Assembly: GCF_018130765.1 (NCBI RefSeq)
Contig: NZ_JAFCJZ010000001.1
Coordinates: forward strand, 310,001 to 374,000
Direction: 5' to 3'
Origin: Bradyrhizobium iriomotense
GTDB taxonomy: Bacteria; Pseudomonadota; Alphaproteobacteria; Rhizobiales; Xanthobacteraceae
DNA length: 64,000 nucleotides
The notes beneath the pieces are model-generated. The model was not told where the DNA came from. It searched no databases and saw only the letters and a program-made list of their open reading frames with translations. Shown piece after piece: positions 8,636 to 17,526 of the stretch; the first letter of the stretch is position 1, and each line of letters starts with the position of its first letter. The position numbers and the translations under genes are program-made.

Positions 8636-8740
8636 GTCATTCCGGGGCTCGCGTAGCGAGAACCCGGAATCCATTCCTCCGCATCGCTTGCTGCCCGATG
8701 GATTCCGGGCTCGCGCCAAGTGGCGCGCCCCGGAATGACA
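8636..8740. repeat. Palindromic intergenic repeat (GTCATTCCGGGGC family), copy 1
   Basis: Inverted arms beginning GTCATTCCGGGGC and ending GCCCCGGAATGAC enclose internal CCCGGAATCCAT / ATGGATTCCGGG arms, so the whole 105 bases folds into a long hairpin. A second copy is at 32971-33081. It lies between convergent genes. Confidence 0.88.
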
Positions 8741-8747
8741 GCCTACC

Positions 8748-9545
8748 TCAATGCCTGTATTGCGGCTCCTCGGCATCGAGCTGGCGCCGGATCGCAGCGA
8801 GATGCAGCCTTGCGGATTCGGAATCGCCTTCGCGCATCTGCTTGTATGTTTCGGCGGCCACAGCGGGATCGACCGGCAGCACTTTGCGTCCCGTCGACAT
8901 CGCGAGCACCTGCACTTCCGCCGCGCGTTCGAGGTAATAGAGATCGTCCCAGGCTTCAGCGATGGTCGGCGCCAGCACCATCACGCCGTGATGCTTCATG
9001 AAGACGATGTCGGCATCGCCGACGGCGGAGGCAATGCGCGCGCCCTCGCGGTTGTCGAGCGCGAGGCCGTTATAGTCGCGGTCGACCGCGGTGCGGCCGT
9101 AGAATTTCAGCGCGGTCTGGCCGGCCCAAATCAGGGGATCGCCCTCAGTCATCGACAGCGCCGTCGCATAGGGCATGTGGGTGTGGAAGGCGACCTTGGC
9201 GCGCGGCAGGAGCCTGTGCATCTCGGCATGGATGTAGAACGCGGTCGCTTCGGGCACGCCCTCGCCGTCGAGCACATTGCCGTGGAAGTCGCAGATCAAG
9301 AGCTTTGACGCCGTCAGCTCGCGGAAGGCATAGCCGTAAGGATTGACCAGGAAGAGGTCGTCATGGCCCGGCACGACGGCCGAGAAATGATTGCAGATGC
9401 CTTCTTCAAAGCCGTTGCGCGCGGCCATGCGGAAGCAAGCGGCGAGGTCCTCGCGCGCGGTGCGGATCGCGTCGGTGGCAAGGTCCGGCCGGTTCGAGCG
9501 GAATGGCGCGGGCGAGGAAGAAGACGAATGCAGGCTGTGCGCCAT
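8748..9545 (-). CDS. Class II aldolase/adducin-family protein
   Basis: A 265-residue class II aldolase/adducin fold. The metal-binding histidines are visible in AFHTHMPYATAL and in the later MKHHGVMVLAP segment; GICNHFSAVVPGHDD is the phosphate/substrate loop region. Many members are annotated only as aldolase-like and act on small hydroxy-carbonyl or sugar-phosphate substrates; the substrate is unassigned here. The ATG at 9545 has AAGGTG upstream; a GTG at 9557 is possible. It lies 97 bases downstream of a short-chain dehydrogenase on the same strand, and the two may form a small catabolic operon. Confidence 0.85.
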   Translation of the reverse strand: MAHSLHSSSSSPAPFRSNRPDLATDAIRTAREDLAACFRMAARNGFEEGICNHFSAVVPGHDDLFLVNPYGYAFRELTASKLLICDFHGNVLDGEGVPEATAFYIHAEMHRLLPRAKVAFHTHMPYATALSMTEGDPLIWAGQTALKFYGRTAVDRDYNGLALDNREGARIASAVGDADIVFMKHHGVMVLAPTIAEAWDDLYYLERAAEVQVLAMSTGRKVLPVDPAVAAETYKQMREGDSESARLHLAAIRRQLDAEEPQYRH

Positions 9546-9642
9546 GGCGAAGGACACCTTTGTCGGTCGGGAAGCTCCCAGCGTTCTACAGGGCCGACGC
9601 CTGCGCGTCAGCCCCTGCGACCGCCACCCTGCCCTGCGCCGC

Positions 9643-10452
9643 TCAAGCGCGCCGCGGCACGCCGCCGGCGTTCATGCCGCCGTCGATCACGAGCTCGCTG
9701 CCGGTGACGTAGCGCGATGCATCCGAGGCCAGATACAGCACGCCGGAGGCGATTTCGGCGGCCTGCCCGGCGCGGCCCAAAGGCGTCACCACCCGCGCGC
9801 GTTCCTCCGGATCGATCGGGGCGTTCTGCCCGGCGCCGCTAGCCCCGGTCGGGATCTTGCCCCAGATCGGCGTGTCGATGATGCCGGGATGGACCGAGTT
9901 GACGCGAATGCCGTCGCCGGCGGCCGCGCACTCCATCGCGATCGACTTGGCGAACAGCCGTACGCCGCCCTTGGTCAGCGAATAGGCCGAGAGGCCCGGC
10001 GAGCCGCGCAGGCCCGCCAGCGAGGACATCATGACGATCGAGCCGCCGCCGGTTTTGCGCATCAACGGCAGGCAGTGCTTCACCGAGAGAAACACGCCGT
10101 CGAGATTGATCGCGTTCTGCTTGCGCCAGTCAGACAGCGTCATGTCGACGATCGAGGGCACGGCGATGCCGATGCCGGCATTGGAGACCATGATGTCGAG
10201 CCGGCCGTAGCGCTTGGCGATTTCGGCGACGATCTCGACCCAGCGCTCCTCGCTGGTGACGTCCTGCTCCAGGAAGATCGCCTTGCCACCGGCGTTTGTG
10301 ACGCGCTTGGCGAGCTCGGGGCCATGCAGCTCGTCGATGTCAGTGATGACAACGGTCGCGCCCTCGCGCGCAAACAGCTCGACGATGGCCTCGCCAATGC
10401 CAGAAGCGCCGCCCGTCACGAGCGCGACCTTGCCCTCAACCTGCCCTGCCAT
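9643..10452 (-). CDS. Short-chain dehydrogenase/reductase (SDR)
   Basis: A classical SDR of 269 residues with the NAD(P) loop TGGASGIGEA near residue 14, NAG (VSNAGIGIA), catalytic Ser in MMSSLAGLRG and YSLTK supplying Tyr and Lys. Asp in TDIDE after the second strand favours NAD+ over NADP+. The ATG at 10452 is preceded by GGGAG at ideal spacing. It is upstream of the aldolase gene and downstream of recJ on the same strand, but the gap to recJ (33 bases) could still allow read-through. Confidence 0.9.
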   Translation of the reverse strand: MAGQVEGKVALVTGGASGIGEAIVELFAREGATVVITDIDELHGPELAKRVTNAGGKAIFLEQDVTSEERWVEIVAEIAKRYGRLDIMVSNAGIGIAVPSIVDMTLSDWRKQNAINLDGVFLSVKHCLPLMRKTGGGSIVMMSSLAGLRGSPGLSAYSLTKGGVRLFAKSIAMECAAAGDGIRVNSVHPGIIDTPIWGKIPTGASGAGQNAPIDPEERARVVTPLGRAGQAAEIASGVLYLASDASRYVTGSELVIDGGMNAGGVPRRA

Positions 10453-10485
10453 GTTCACTCCCTTTTTTGTTGTTTGAGGCCGTTG

Positions 10486-12327
10486 TTATCTAATCACGGA
10501 TGGCCCCTGGTCCGGTAGCGCGACGTCGACAACGCGGAATTGCACCCGCTCGGCGCCCTGGTAGCGGTCGACCGACAATGATCCCGCGACATGCATCTGC
10601 TGGCCGCGATTGGCGAGCAGCGCATTGCCGAGCTTCTGGCCGACGGAGCGGAACGCGATGCCGTTGACGATGGCGCCGTCGCCCGACTTGAAGCGCAGGC
10701 GCAGATGCGCCTGTCCGACCTCGTCGGCGAACACAAGCTGGTGCGCCGGCAGCGCCAGCACGGGCTCCGGATTGCCGCTGCCGAAGGGACCTGCGCGATT
10801 GAGGGTGGTCGCAAGCTCCGTCGTCACCGCGCGCGCGGAGACCGCGCCGTCGATATAGAGCTCGTTGACGTGGCGTGCCTCCACAACATCCTGCGCCAGT
10901 GCGTTCTCGAGATAGGCGCGGAATTCGGCGAGCTTCTCCTTCCGCAGCGTCACGCCCGCGGCCATCGCGTGGCCGCCGCCCTTGAGCAGAATGCCGTCGG
11001 CAACGGCCTGCCGCACCGCCTTGCCGAGATCGACGCCGGCGATCGAGCGGCCCGAGCCGGTGCCGATCCCGCCGGGCTCCAGCGCAATGGCGAAGGCGGG
11101 CCGCGAAAACTTCTCCTTCAGGCGCGAGGCAACGAGACCGACCACGCCGGGATGCCAGCCCTCGGACGCCGTGACGATCACGCCGAGCTTGTCTTCCAGA
11201 CCGATCGAAGCCAGCGCCTCGGCTTCGGCCTGCGCCTCGGCGGCCTGCTCGATGACGCGGCGCTCGCTGTTGAGGCGATCGAGCTCGGCGGCGATCCGCG
11301 CCGCCTCGACGCTGTCGCCTTCGAGCAGCAGCCGCACGCCGAGATCGGCCCGGCCGATGCGGCCGCCGGCATTGACGCGCGGCCCCAGCATGAAGCCGAG
11401 ATGCCAGGCCTCTGGCGGCCCGTTGAGCCGCGCCACGTCCATCAGTGCGGTATGGCCGACATGGTCGCGCCGCCGCATCGCGATCAGCCCCTTGGCGACG
11501 AAGGCGCGGTTGAGGCCGATCAGCGGCGCGACGTCGGCGACCGTGCCGAGCGCAACATGATGCAGCATGCCGAGCAGATCGGGCTCGGGCATTTCCGATG
11601 TCCAGAAGCCGCGCTGACGCAGCTCGCGATTGACCGCGACCAGCGTCACCAGCACGAGGCCGACAGCGGCCAGATGGCCAAGACCCGAGAGATCGTCGAG
11701 CCGGTTCGGATTGACCAGTGCGTCGACCTCCGGCAGCTCCGTGCCGGCCTGGTGATGGTCGATCACCACCACGGACATGCCGAGACGCTTGGCCTGGGCG
11801 AGCGGCTCGATGCTGGTGGTGCCGCAATCGACGGTGACGAGCAGCGTTGCGCCTTTCGCCGCCAGCCCGCGCACGGCGTCGACGTTGGGGCCATAGCCCT
11901 CAAAAATCCGGTCGGGAATGTGGATCAGCGGATCGAGCCCGCAATGCCGCAGGTGCCAGGCCAGCAGCGCCGCCGAGGTCGCGCCGTCGACGTCGTAGTC
12001 GCCGAAGATCGCGACCTTCTCGCCCCTCGCCGCGGCATCCGCGATGCGCTTGGCGGCGGCCTCCATCTCCGTCACCGTGAACGGGTCCGGCAGCAGCTTT
12101 CGGATGGTCGGATCGAGGAAGTCGGGCACGGCGTCAATATCGACACCGCGGCCCGCCAGCACCCGTGCCAGCAGTTCGGGAAGCTGGTGCCGCTGCACGA
12201 TGGCGAGCGCCTGAGCCGCCCCGCGAGCGTCCAGCCGGTCGCGCCAGAGCTTGTCGGTCAGCGAGCGCGCGACGCCCAGGAACGCCTGGGGCGCTTCGAC
12301 GGGCAAGGCTGTGGCAGGCGGCGTCAT
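10486..12327 (-). CDS. recJ: Single-stranded-DNA-specific exonuclease RecJ
   Basis: A 613-residue DHH/DHHA1 protein. Metal-site motifs are FGDYDVDGATSAALL, VTVDCGTT and VIDHHQAG in the N-terminal domain, and the DHHA1 half contains GSGRSIAGVDL and KGGGHAMAAGV. RecJ degrades single-stranded DNA 5' to 3' in recombination and mismatch repair. The start at 12327 (MTPPATALPVE) is chosen by family length; the frame remains open to 12441 but that stretch is low complexity and unlike the family. A long antisense frame here is a codon-bias shadow. Confidence 0.95.
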   Translation of the reverse strand: MTPPATALPVEAPQAFLGVARSLTDKLWRDRLDARGAAQALAIVQRHQLPELLARVLAGRGVDIDAVPDFLDPTIRKLLPDPFTVTEMEAAAKRIADAAARGEKVAIFGDYDVDGATSAALLAWHLRHCGLDPLIHIPDRIFEGYGPNVDAVRGLAAKGATLLVTVDCGTTSIEPLAQAKRLGMSVVVIDHHQAGTELPEVDALVNPNRLDDLSGLGHLAAVGLVLVTLVAVNRELRQRGFWTSEMPEPDLLGMLHHVALGTVADVAPLIGLNRAFVAKGLIAMRRRDHVGHTALMDVARLNGPPEAWHLGFMLGPRVNAGGRIGRADLGVRLLLEGDSVEAARIAAELDRLNSERRVIEQAAEAQAEAEALASIGLEDKLGVIVTASEGWHPGVVGLVASRLKEKFSRPAFAIALEPGGIGTGSGRSIAGVDLGKAVRQAVADGILLKGGGHAMAAGVTLRKEKLAEFRAYLENALAQDVVEARHVNELYIDGAVSARAVTTELATTLNRAGPFGSGNPEPVLALPAHQLVFADEVGQAHLRLRFKSGDGAIVNGIAFRSVGQKLGNALLANRGQQMHVAGSLSVDRYQGAERVQFRVVDVALPDQGPSVIR

Positions 12328-12613
12328 GACGAGGCTATCGGTTGGGAACTCGGACTCCGGGCGATCACGCTGGCGGCCCGGGACTGGCTTGAAGGGATTG
12401 GCCGGGAAACCCCGGCGATTTGCAACGGCCGGGTCGCACAAAGCGGTGGATGGCCAGCCGGCGAGCCGGGAGTGACTATCATTTAGGCATTCCGCCGAAC
12501 AGCAAATTAAGCAGGCGTTAGGCGGAATCCTCGAAAAAGAATCGTATTCGATCTGACGTGATTTTGTTCCGGGTTCATTGCAGATCTGGCCTCATTGCCA
12601 AGGGAAGTCCCCG

Positions 12614-13690
12614 ATGTCTGCTGCGCTGGGTCTAAAAGCCAAGCCGATCGCCACCGAACCCACGGATGATGATTCCGACATCTCCGCGCTGATCAATCGC
12701 CTCACCGCGGAGGTCAACCAGATCGCGGTCGACAAGACCAAGGCGATCCAGCAGATCACCAACCAGATGAAGATGCTGGCGCTGAACGCGCTGATCGAGA
12801 GCTCGCGCGCCGGCGCGCAAGGCGCGGGCTTTGCGGTGGTGGCGCAGGAGGTGCGCGGCGTTGGCCAGCAGGTCGAGACCATCGCGCGCGAGCTCGAGAC
12901 CCAGCTGACGAAACGCACCGGCGACCTCGTCGCCTCGATCGACCGCATGAGCCAGCGCTCGCGCGGCGAGCGCATGGTCGACCTGTCTCTCAATGCGGTC
13001 GAGCTGATCGACCGCAACCTCTATGAGCGCACCTGCGACGTGCGCTGGTGGGCGACCGACTCCGCCGTGGTCGATTGCGCGGCCTCGCCGACGCCGGCAG
13101 CAGTCACCTATGCCTCGCAGCGCCTCGGCGTGATCCTGGGCGCCTACACCGTCTATCTCGACCTCTGGCTCTGCGACCTCGATGGCAACGTCATCGCCAA
13201 CGGCCGCGCTGACCGCTTTCGTGTGGTCGGCCAGAACGTCGCCCACACCAAATGGTTTCGCGAGGCGCGCACCTTGCGCTCCGGCGACGACTATGTCGCC
13301 GGCGACGTCGAGAACCAGCCGCTGCTCGGCAACGCGCAGGTCGCGACCTATTGCGCCAGCGTCCGCGCCGGCGGCCAGGCCAATGGCGCGCCGATCGGCG
13401 TGCTCGCCATCCATTTCGATTGGGAGCCGCAGGCCCGCGCCATCGTGCAGGGCGTCCGCGTCGGCGACATCGACAAGGCCCGCGTGCTGCTGGTCGACTC
13501 GAACCTCCGCGTCATCGCCGCTTCCGATGGCCAGGGCATTCTCAGCGAGCGCATCTCGCTGTCGCTGAACGGCCAGCGCTCCGGCTTCTATCAGGACCGC
13601 TCGGGCACGATGGTCGCCTTCCACGCGACACCCGGCTACGAGACCTATCGTGGCCTCGGCTGGTACGGCGTGATCGTCTGCGCGGCGTGA
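12614..13690 (+). CDS. Soluble chemoreceptor-like protein: N-terminal MCP tip followed by C-terminal Cache-like sensor
   Basis: A 358-residue cytoplasmic protein with no signal peptide or membrane segment. Residues about 25-120 form a short coiled coil whose centre, NQMKMLALNALIESSRAG and GFAVVAQEVR, is the conserved MCP hairpin tip that contacts CheA/CheW. Residues about 130-358 resemble a PDC/Cache sensor (ERTCDVRWWATDSAVVDC, YLDLWLCDLDGNVIAN, GVLAIHFDWEPQAR). Normal receptors have sensor first, then membrane, then signalling coil; here the order is reversed and the coil is very short. ATG 12614 follows AAGGGAAG. The 286 bases before it, shared with divergent recJ, hold no gene. Confidence 0.8.
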   Translation: MSAALGLKAKPIATEPTDDDSDISALINRLTAEVNQIAVDKTKAIQQITNQMKMLALNALIESSRAGAQGAGFAVVAQEVRGVGQQVETIARELETQLTKRTGDLVASIDRMSQRSRGERMVDLSLNAVELIDRNLYERTCDVRWWATDSAVVDCAASPTPAAVTYASQRLGVILGAYTVYLDLWLCDLDGNVIANGRADRFRVVGQNVAHTKWFREARTLRSGDDYVAGDVENQPLLGNAQVATYCASVRAGGQANGAPIGVLAIHFDWEPQARAIVQGVRVGDIDKARVLLVDSNLRVIAASDGQGILSERISLSLNGQRSGFYQDRSGTMVAFHATPGYETYRGLGWYGVIVCAA

Positions 13691-13724
13691 GGCGCGAGCC
13701 GCGCCGGGCTACGACAAAACGACG

Positions 13725-13763
13725 AAAACAACCCCATGCACAGTAGGCGGAGGGTTGTTTTTG
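13725..13763 (+). terminator. Rho-independent terminator after the chemoreceptor-like gene
   Basis: AAAACAACCC (13725-13734) pairs with GGGTTGTTTT (13752-13761) and is followed by further T residues, 35 bases after the stop codon. The arms would also work on the other strand. The rest of 13764-13909 shows no feature. Confidence 0.7.
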
Positions 13764-13909
13764 CTTGCGTTTTTCGCTTGTCGAAACAGGTTTGACGCGG
13801 CCTCCCTCCTCGCTCCGGTCGGCCGGCGTCTTGATGCAAATCAACACGGGACTGCCATCCGGCCAATGATGCTCGTGCAGACGGGCAACCTTCCCGGACG
13901 AGCGGCGCC

Positions 13910-15277
13910 ATGGACGAGCTGTCGAAATTTGGCATTGATGCCGGCAGGCTGCCAATCTGGCTTCGCATCGTCGCGGTCGCGGCGCTCGTCGTGCTCACCA
14001 CCGGTGCGGGTTTGCTGGCGTACCGCTGGTACGCCCACCCGGTCACGCTGTCGATTGCGGCGGGCTCGCTGGATGGCGACGCCCCCAAAATCGTGTCTGC
14101 GCTTGCTAGCCGGCTTGTCGTGAACAAAGCGCCGGTGCGGCTCAAGGTCGTCGAGACCAGCGGCCCGCAGGAGTCAGCGACCGCCTTCTCGTCCGGCAAG
14201 ACTGATCTCGCCGTGGTTCGCGGCGACGTCGGCGACCTGTCGCAGGCGCAAGCCATTGTCGTTCTCGCCGAGGCCGTGGCCATGCTTGTTGCGCCCCCCG
14301 GGTCGGCTATCACGGATGTCGCCGGTCTGAAGCGCGCGACCGTTGGCGTTGTCGCCGCGGACACCAATCAGAGGATCGTCCATGTTCTCACCAAATCCTA
14401 CGATCTAGACCGCACCAACGTCGTGTTCAAAAACCTTGCGCTGGACGATGTTCGCCGCGCCTTCGACAGCAAGGAGGTGCGCGCGGTGCTGTTCGTCATG
14501 CCGCTGAGCGAGAAATATCTGTCACTGGTGCGGGGGCTGTTCCCGCAGAACGTCAAGACCGCGCCAGTGCTGATCCCGATCGAGAACGCGGGAGCGATCG
14601 CGGAGAAAGAGCGCGCCTATGAGAGCTTCGACATTCCCAAGGGAACGTTGCGCGGATCGCCTCCAATCCCCAGCGATGACGTGACCACCTTGCGCGTGTC
14701 CTACTATGTGGTCGGCAAGAAAGATCTCGATAACGACACGATCGCCGACCTCACGCAGGCTCTCACGGCTGCGCGCAGGGACATTTTGCCGGACTGGCCG
14801 ATTATCGCGCAATTCAAGGCGCCCGATACCGACGCGGGCGCCTATCTCCCGGTTCATGCCGGCGCCGCGGAGTTCTACAACGGCAACCAGCAGTCGTTCC
14901 TCGACAAGTGGAGCAACGCGATCTTCCTGGCACCGATGGCCCTGGGCGCACTGGCATCGGTCGGGGCTGCACTCTGGCACTTTCTCAGGGCCGGCGAAGC
15001 CGGGCCGCGTCAGCCGGCACTCGACGCGCTCTACGCGCTGGGTGGCAAGATACGGCGCTCGCAAAACGAGGCGGAACTTTCGGAGATCGAAAACCAGATC
15101 GACAACGTGCTCCGCGAACAGCGCGCGAAGTCCGATGGGGATGAGAACACGCTGGATGCAGCCACGTTGAATGTGGCGGCCCACCGCCTCGAAAATCTCA
15201 TCCACGATCGTAAGGCCGCGCTGAACGCCGGCCATTCGCAAGCAACGCCCCCCGCCCAGAGCCAATCGCAAGTCTAG
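13910..15277 (+). CDS. Membrane-anchored TAXI-family (TRAP-associated) solute-binding protein
   Basis: A 455-residue protein. A membrane segment (about residues 17-38, WLRIVAVAALVVLTTGAGLL) anchors a periplasmic domain of the TAXI type: LSIAAGSLDGDAPK, TDLAVVRGDV and DTNQRIVHVLTKSYDL. A second membrane segment (FLAPMALGALASVGAALWHFL) follows, then about 100 charged residues in the cytoplasm with heptad-like character. No TRAP permease gene is adjacent. Free TAXI binding proteins deliver ligand to permeases; this two-anchor form with a cytoplasmic tail may be a sensor or a specialised component. Start ATG at 13910 is supported by the hydrophobic N-terminus. Confidence 0.8.
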   Translation: MDELSKFGIDAGRLPIWLRIVAVAALVVLTTGAGLLAYRWYAHPVTLSIAAGSLDGDAPKIVSALASRLVVNKAPVRLKVVETSGPQESATAFSSGKTDLAVVRGDVGDLSQAQAIVVLAEAVAMLVAPPGSAITDVAGLKRATVGVVAADTNQRIVHVLTKSYDLDRTNVVFKNLALDDVRRAFDSKEVRAVLFVMPLSEKYLSLVRGLFPQNVKTAPVLIPIENAGAIAEKERAYESFDIPKGTLRGSPPIPSDDVTTLRVSYYVVGKKDLDNDTIADLTQALTAARRDILPDWPIIAQFKAPDTDAGAYLPVHAGAAEFYNGNQQSFLDKWSNAIFLAPMALGALASVGAALWHFLRAGEAGPRQPALDALYALGGKIRRSQNEAELSEIENQIDNVLREQRAKSDGDENTLDAATLNVAAHRLENLIHDRKAALNAGHSQATPPAQSQSQV

Positions 15278-15306
15278 GCCTGCGTCTTCCCAAGACGGTC
15301 ACGGCA

Positions 15307-16341
15307 TCACATCGCGCTCGCAACGAACGCAACCGGCGTGCCTTTCGAGACGCTGCCAGCGACACGTTCGGCGTCCCAATTGGTGAGACGCACGCAGCCG
15401 TGGGATTCCGCCTTGGAGATCTTGTCCGGCGAAGGCGTGCCGTGGATGCCGTAGCCTTCGGCGGACAAATTGATCCACACCGTGCCAACTGGATTGTTCG
15501 GACCGGGCTTGATGGTGAAGGGCTTGCGGGAGCGGACGCCCTTGAAGTGATAGGCAGGATTGTAGCGATAGAATGGATTCTTGCTGACTTCGGTAATCCT
15601 GAGCGTGCCTGACGGCGACGGCTTGTCCTCGCTGCCGACGGTCGCCGGGTAGAATCCGATCAACGCATTCGACTTGTCGAACAGCTTGACGGTCTGCCTG
15701 ACCTTGTCGATCTCGACCCGGTCGGCCTTGGCGGGCGCCCCCTCGCCTGTGCTCGCGGTGTCGGCGACGACGATGGTGTCGCCGGCCCGGTCGAAGCGGC
15801 GCCCGGGATTGAGCGCCTCCAGCAGTTGCTCGCTCATGTGGAATTTCTCGGCCAGGGCTTCGCGCGGACTGGTGAAGCCGAGCTTCGGGATGCCCTTCAT
15901 GTCCTCCATCTTCGACGGCAACCTGTTCAGGAACGGACCCGCCACGTCCCTCTCGGTGATGGCATAGGTCAGCGTCACCGGCCGCTCGTCCGCCCGCAGC
16001 GCCTTCCAGACCTCAGTCGGGATGTCCGAGCCAGGCAACTGCCGGGCTTCCGCATAGGCGCGCAGCGCCTTCTTCGCGTTCTCGCCAAACCTGCCGTCGA
16101 TCTCGCCGGGCGAGAAATGCGCCCTGTCCAGCAGGACCTGCAGCCGCACGCCCGCCGGGGTCGGCTTCTCGTTCGAGAGGGTCTTCTTCGAGGGCTCGGA
16201 GGAATTAATGGCGTCCGCGGTCATCTCGGCCGCGAACGCGGGTGCTGCCGCCAGAACGAGGATCAGAGCGATGCAGAATGCCCGGGCGCGGTCGGCCGAC
16301 CCGGCGCTCATCACCGTCCGTCGCAACACGCCATCGCTCAT
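15307..16341 (-). CDS. L,D-transpeptidase (YkuD) with N-terminal peptidoglycan-binding-like domain
   Basis: A 344-residue exported protein: signal peptide (CIALILVLAAAPAFAAE), a peptidoglycan-binding-like helical region (LQVLLDRAHFSPGEIDGRFG), then the YkuD domain. The catalytic signature is complete, with HGTPSPDKI and SHGCVRLTN carrying His and Cys. It forms 3-3 cross-links or attaches proteins to peptidoglycan. The ATG at 16341 has GGAG upstream at good spacing; an in-frame ATG at 16365 is weaker. The region 16342-16488 contains no recognisable gene. Confidence 0.93.
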   Translation of the reverse strand: MSDGVLRRTVMSAGSADRARAFCIALILVLAAAPAFAAEMTADAINSSEPSKKTLSNEKPTPAGVRLQVLLDRAHFSPGEIDGRFGENAKKALRAYAEARQLPGSDIPTEVWKALRADERPVTLTYAITERDVAGPFLNRLPSKMEDMKGIPKLGFTSPREALAEKFHMSEQLLEALNPGRRFDRAGDTIVVADTASTGEGAPAKADRVEIDKVRQTVKLFDKSNALIGFYPATVGSEDKPSPSGTLRITEVSKNPFYRYNPAYHFKGVRSRKPFTIKPGPNNPVGTVWINLSAEGYGIHGTPSPDKISKAESHGCVRLTNWDAERVAGSVSKGTPVAFVASAM

Positions 16342-16488
16342 GTGCCAGCTCCGGGATCGAGACATTCACCGGATTGGCAACTCGGCGCGACCGCGGAAGT
16401 TTCTAGTTTTCCCCGGGGACGACCGGCAACACGTGGCAGAGAGCTTGTCTGCGGCGCATCCTTCGAGACGCCCTCCTATGGCGGGCCC

Positions 16489-17526
16489 TCAGGATGAGGT
16501 CGCGTTTGCGGCGAGATATAAGACCCTCGTGCGGCGCGCTGCCATCTCCGCCGCCAGCAGCAGCGCGGCGCGGCTGGCGCCGATCGAGGCGATGCCTTGC
16601 CCCGCGATATCATAGGCGGTGCCGTGGGCGGGCGTGCAGATCGGGAAAGGGAAGCCCCCGAGCAACGTTACGCCGCGATCGAACCCCATCAGCTTCATCG
16701 CGATCTGGCCCTGGTCGTGATACATCGTCAGCACGGCATCGAAGGCGCCGCCCTTGGCGCGCAGGAAGACGGTGTCGGCCGGGAACGGCCCCTCGGCGGC
16801 GATGCTCTCGGCCTGGCCGGCCGCGACCACGGGCGCGATGACATCGATCTCCTCGCGACCGAAATTGCCGCCGTCACCGGCGTGCGGGTTGAGACCGGCG
16901 ACCGCAATGCGCGGCCGGGCGAAGCCGGCGTTGCGCATGCAGGCATCGGTCAGCTTGAGCGCGCGATGGATGCGTTCGCTGGACAGGTTTGCAGCGACGT
17001 CCTTCAGCGGAATGTGGGAGGTGACACGTGCGTTCCAGAGGCGGTCGAGCACGTTGAATTCGCTCGCGGGAGTCTTGAGCCCGACCACTTCCGCGGAGAA
17101 CGCGATCTCGTCGTCATACTCGGCGCGGGCAAGCCGCATCGCCTGCTTGTTGAAGGGGGTGAAGCAGACGGCGTCAACGCGGCCGTCGCGGCCAAGTTCG
17201 AGCGCGTGACGGTAATTGGTCAATGCGAATTTTCCGCCGGCAAGGGTCGCGGTCTTGGGCTCAACCTCTCGGGGATCGAGGTGGCGGAGATCGATGAACA
17301 GCGCATCGCCCCGCGCCGCGCGAAGGTCGGTCCCCTGCTCCACCATGGTCAGGTCCGACTTGACGCCCGCGACACGCCCGCCCTCGTCGAAGATGCGGCG
17401 GTCACCGATCACGACGAGGCGGCAGCTCGCGCGGATGTCGTCATCGACAACGAGCTTCGCCGTCAATTCCGGGCTGATGCCGGCGGGATCTCCCATCGCG
17501 AGTGCGATGAGCGGCTTTGCGGTCAT
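16489..17526 (-). CDS. PdxA-family 4-hydroxythreonine-4-phosphate dehydrogenase-like enzyme (PdxA2 type)
   Basis: A 345-residue member of the PdxA family (ALAMGDPAGISPEL at the N-terminus; metal-ligand regions GLNPHAGDGG and MYHDQGQIAMK). Its ATG overlaps the tctA stop (ATGA), so it belongs to the transporter operon and not to vitamin B6 synthesis. Catabolic PdxA relatives oxidise 4-phospho-threonate or -erythronate after a DUF1537 kinase, and TphB, also PdxA-like, dehydrogenates a cis-diol in terephthalate breakdown. No DUF1537 kinase is present here, so a dehydrogenase acting on an imported hydroxyacid or diol is inferred. The true substrate is open. Confidence 0.85.
   Translation of the reverse strand: MTAKPLIALAMGDPAGISPELTAKLVVDDDIRASCRLVVIGDRRIFDEGGRVAGVKSDLTMVEQGTDLRAARGDALFIDLRHLDPREVEPKTATLAGGKFALTNYRHALELGRDGRVDAVCFTPFNKQAMRLARAEYDDEIAFSAEVVGLKTPASEFNVLDRLWNARVTSHIPLKDVAANLSSERIHRALKLTDACMRNAGFARPRIAVAGLNPHAGDGGNFGREEIDVIAPVVAAGQAESIAAEGPFPADTVFLRAKGGAFDAVLTMYHDQGQIAMKLMGFDRGVTLLGGFPFPICTPAHGTAYDIAGQGIASIGASRAALLLAAEMAARRTRVLYLAANATSS

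Noticed and set aside
10591..12486. Open frame of 631 codons antisense to recJ
   Set aside because: Same codon-bias effect; the His/Arg/Asp-rich product has no family features while the minus strand encodes a complete RecJ.
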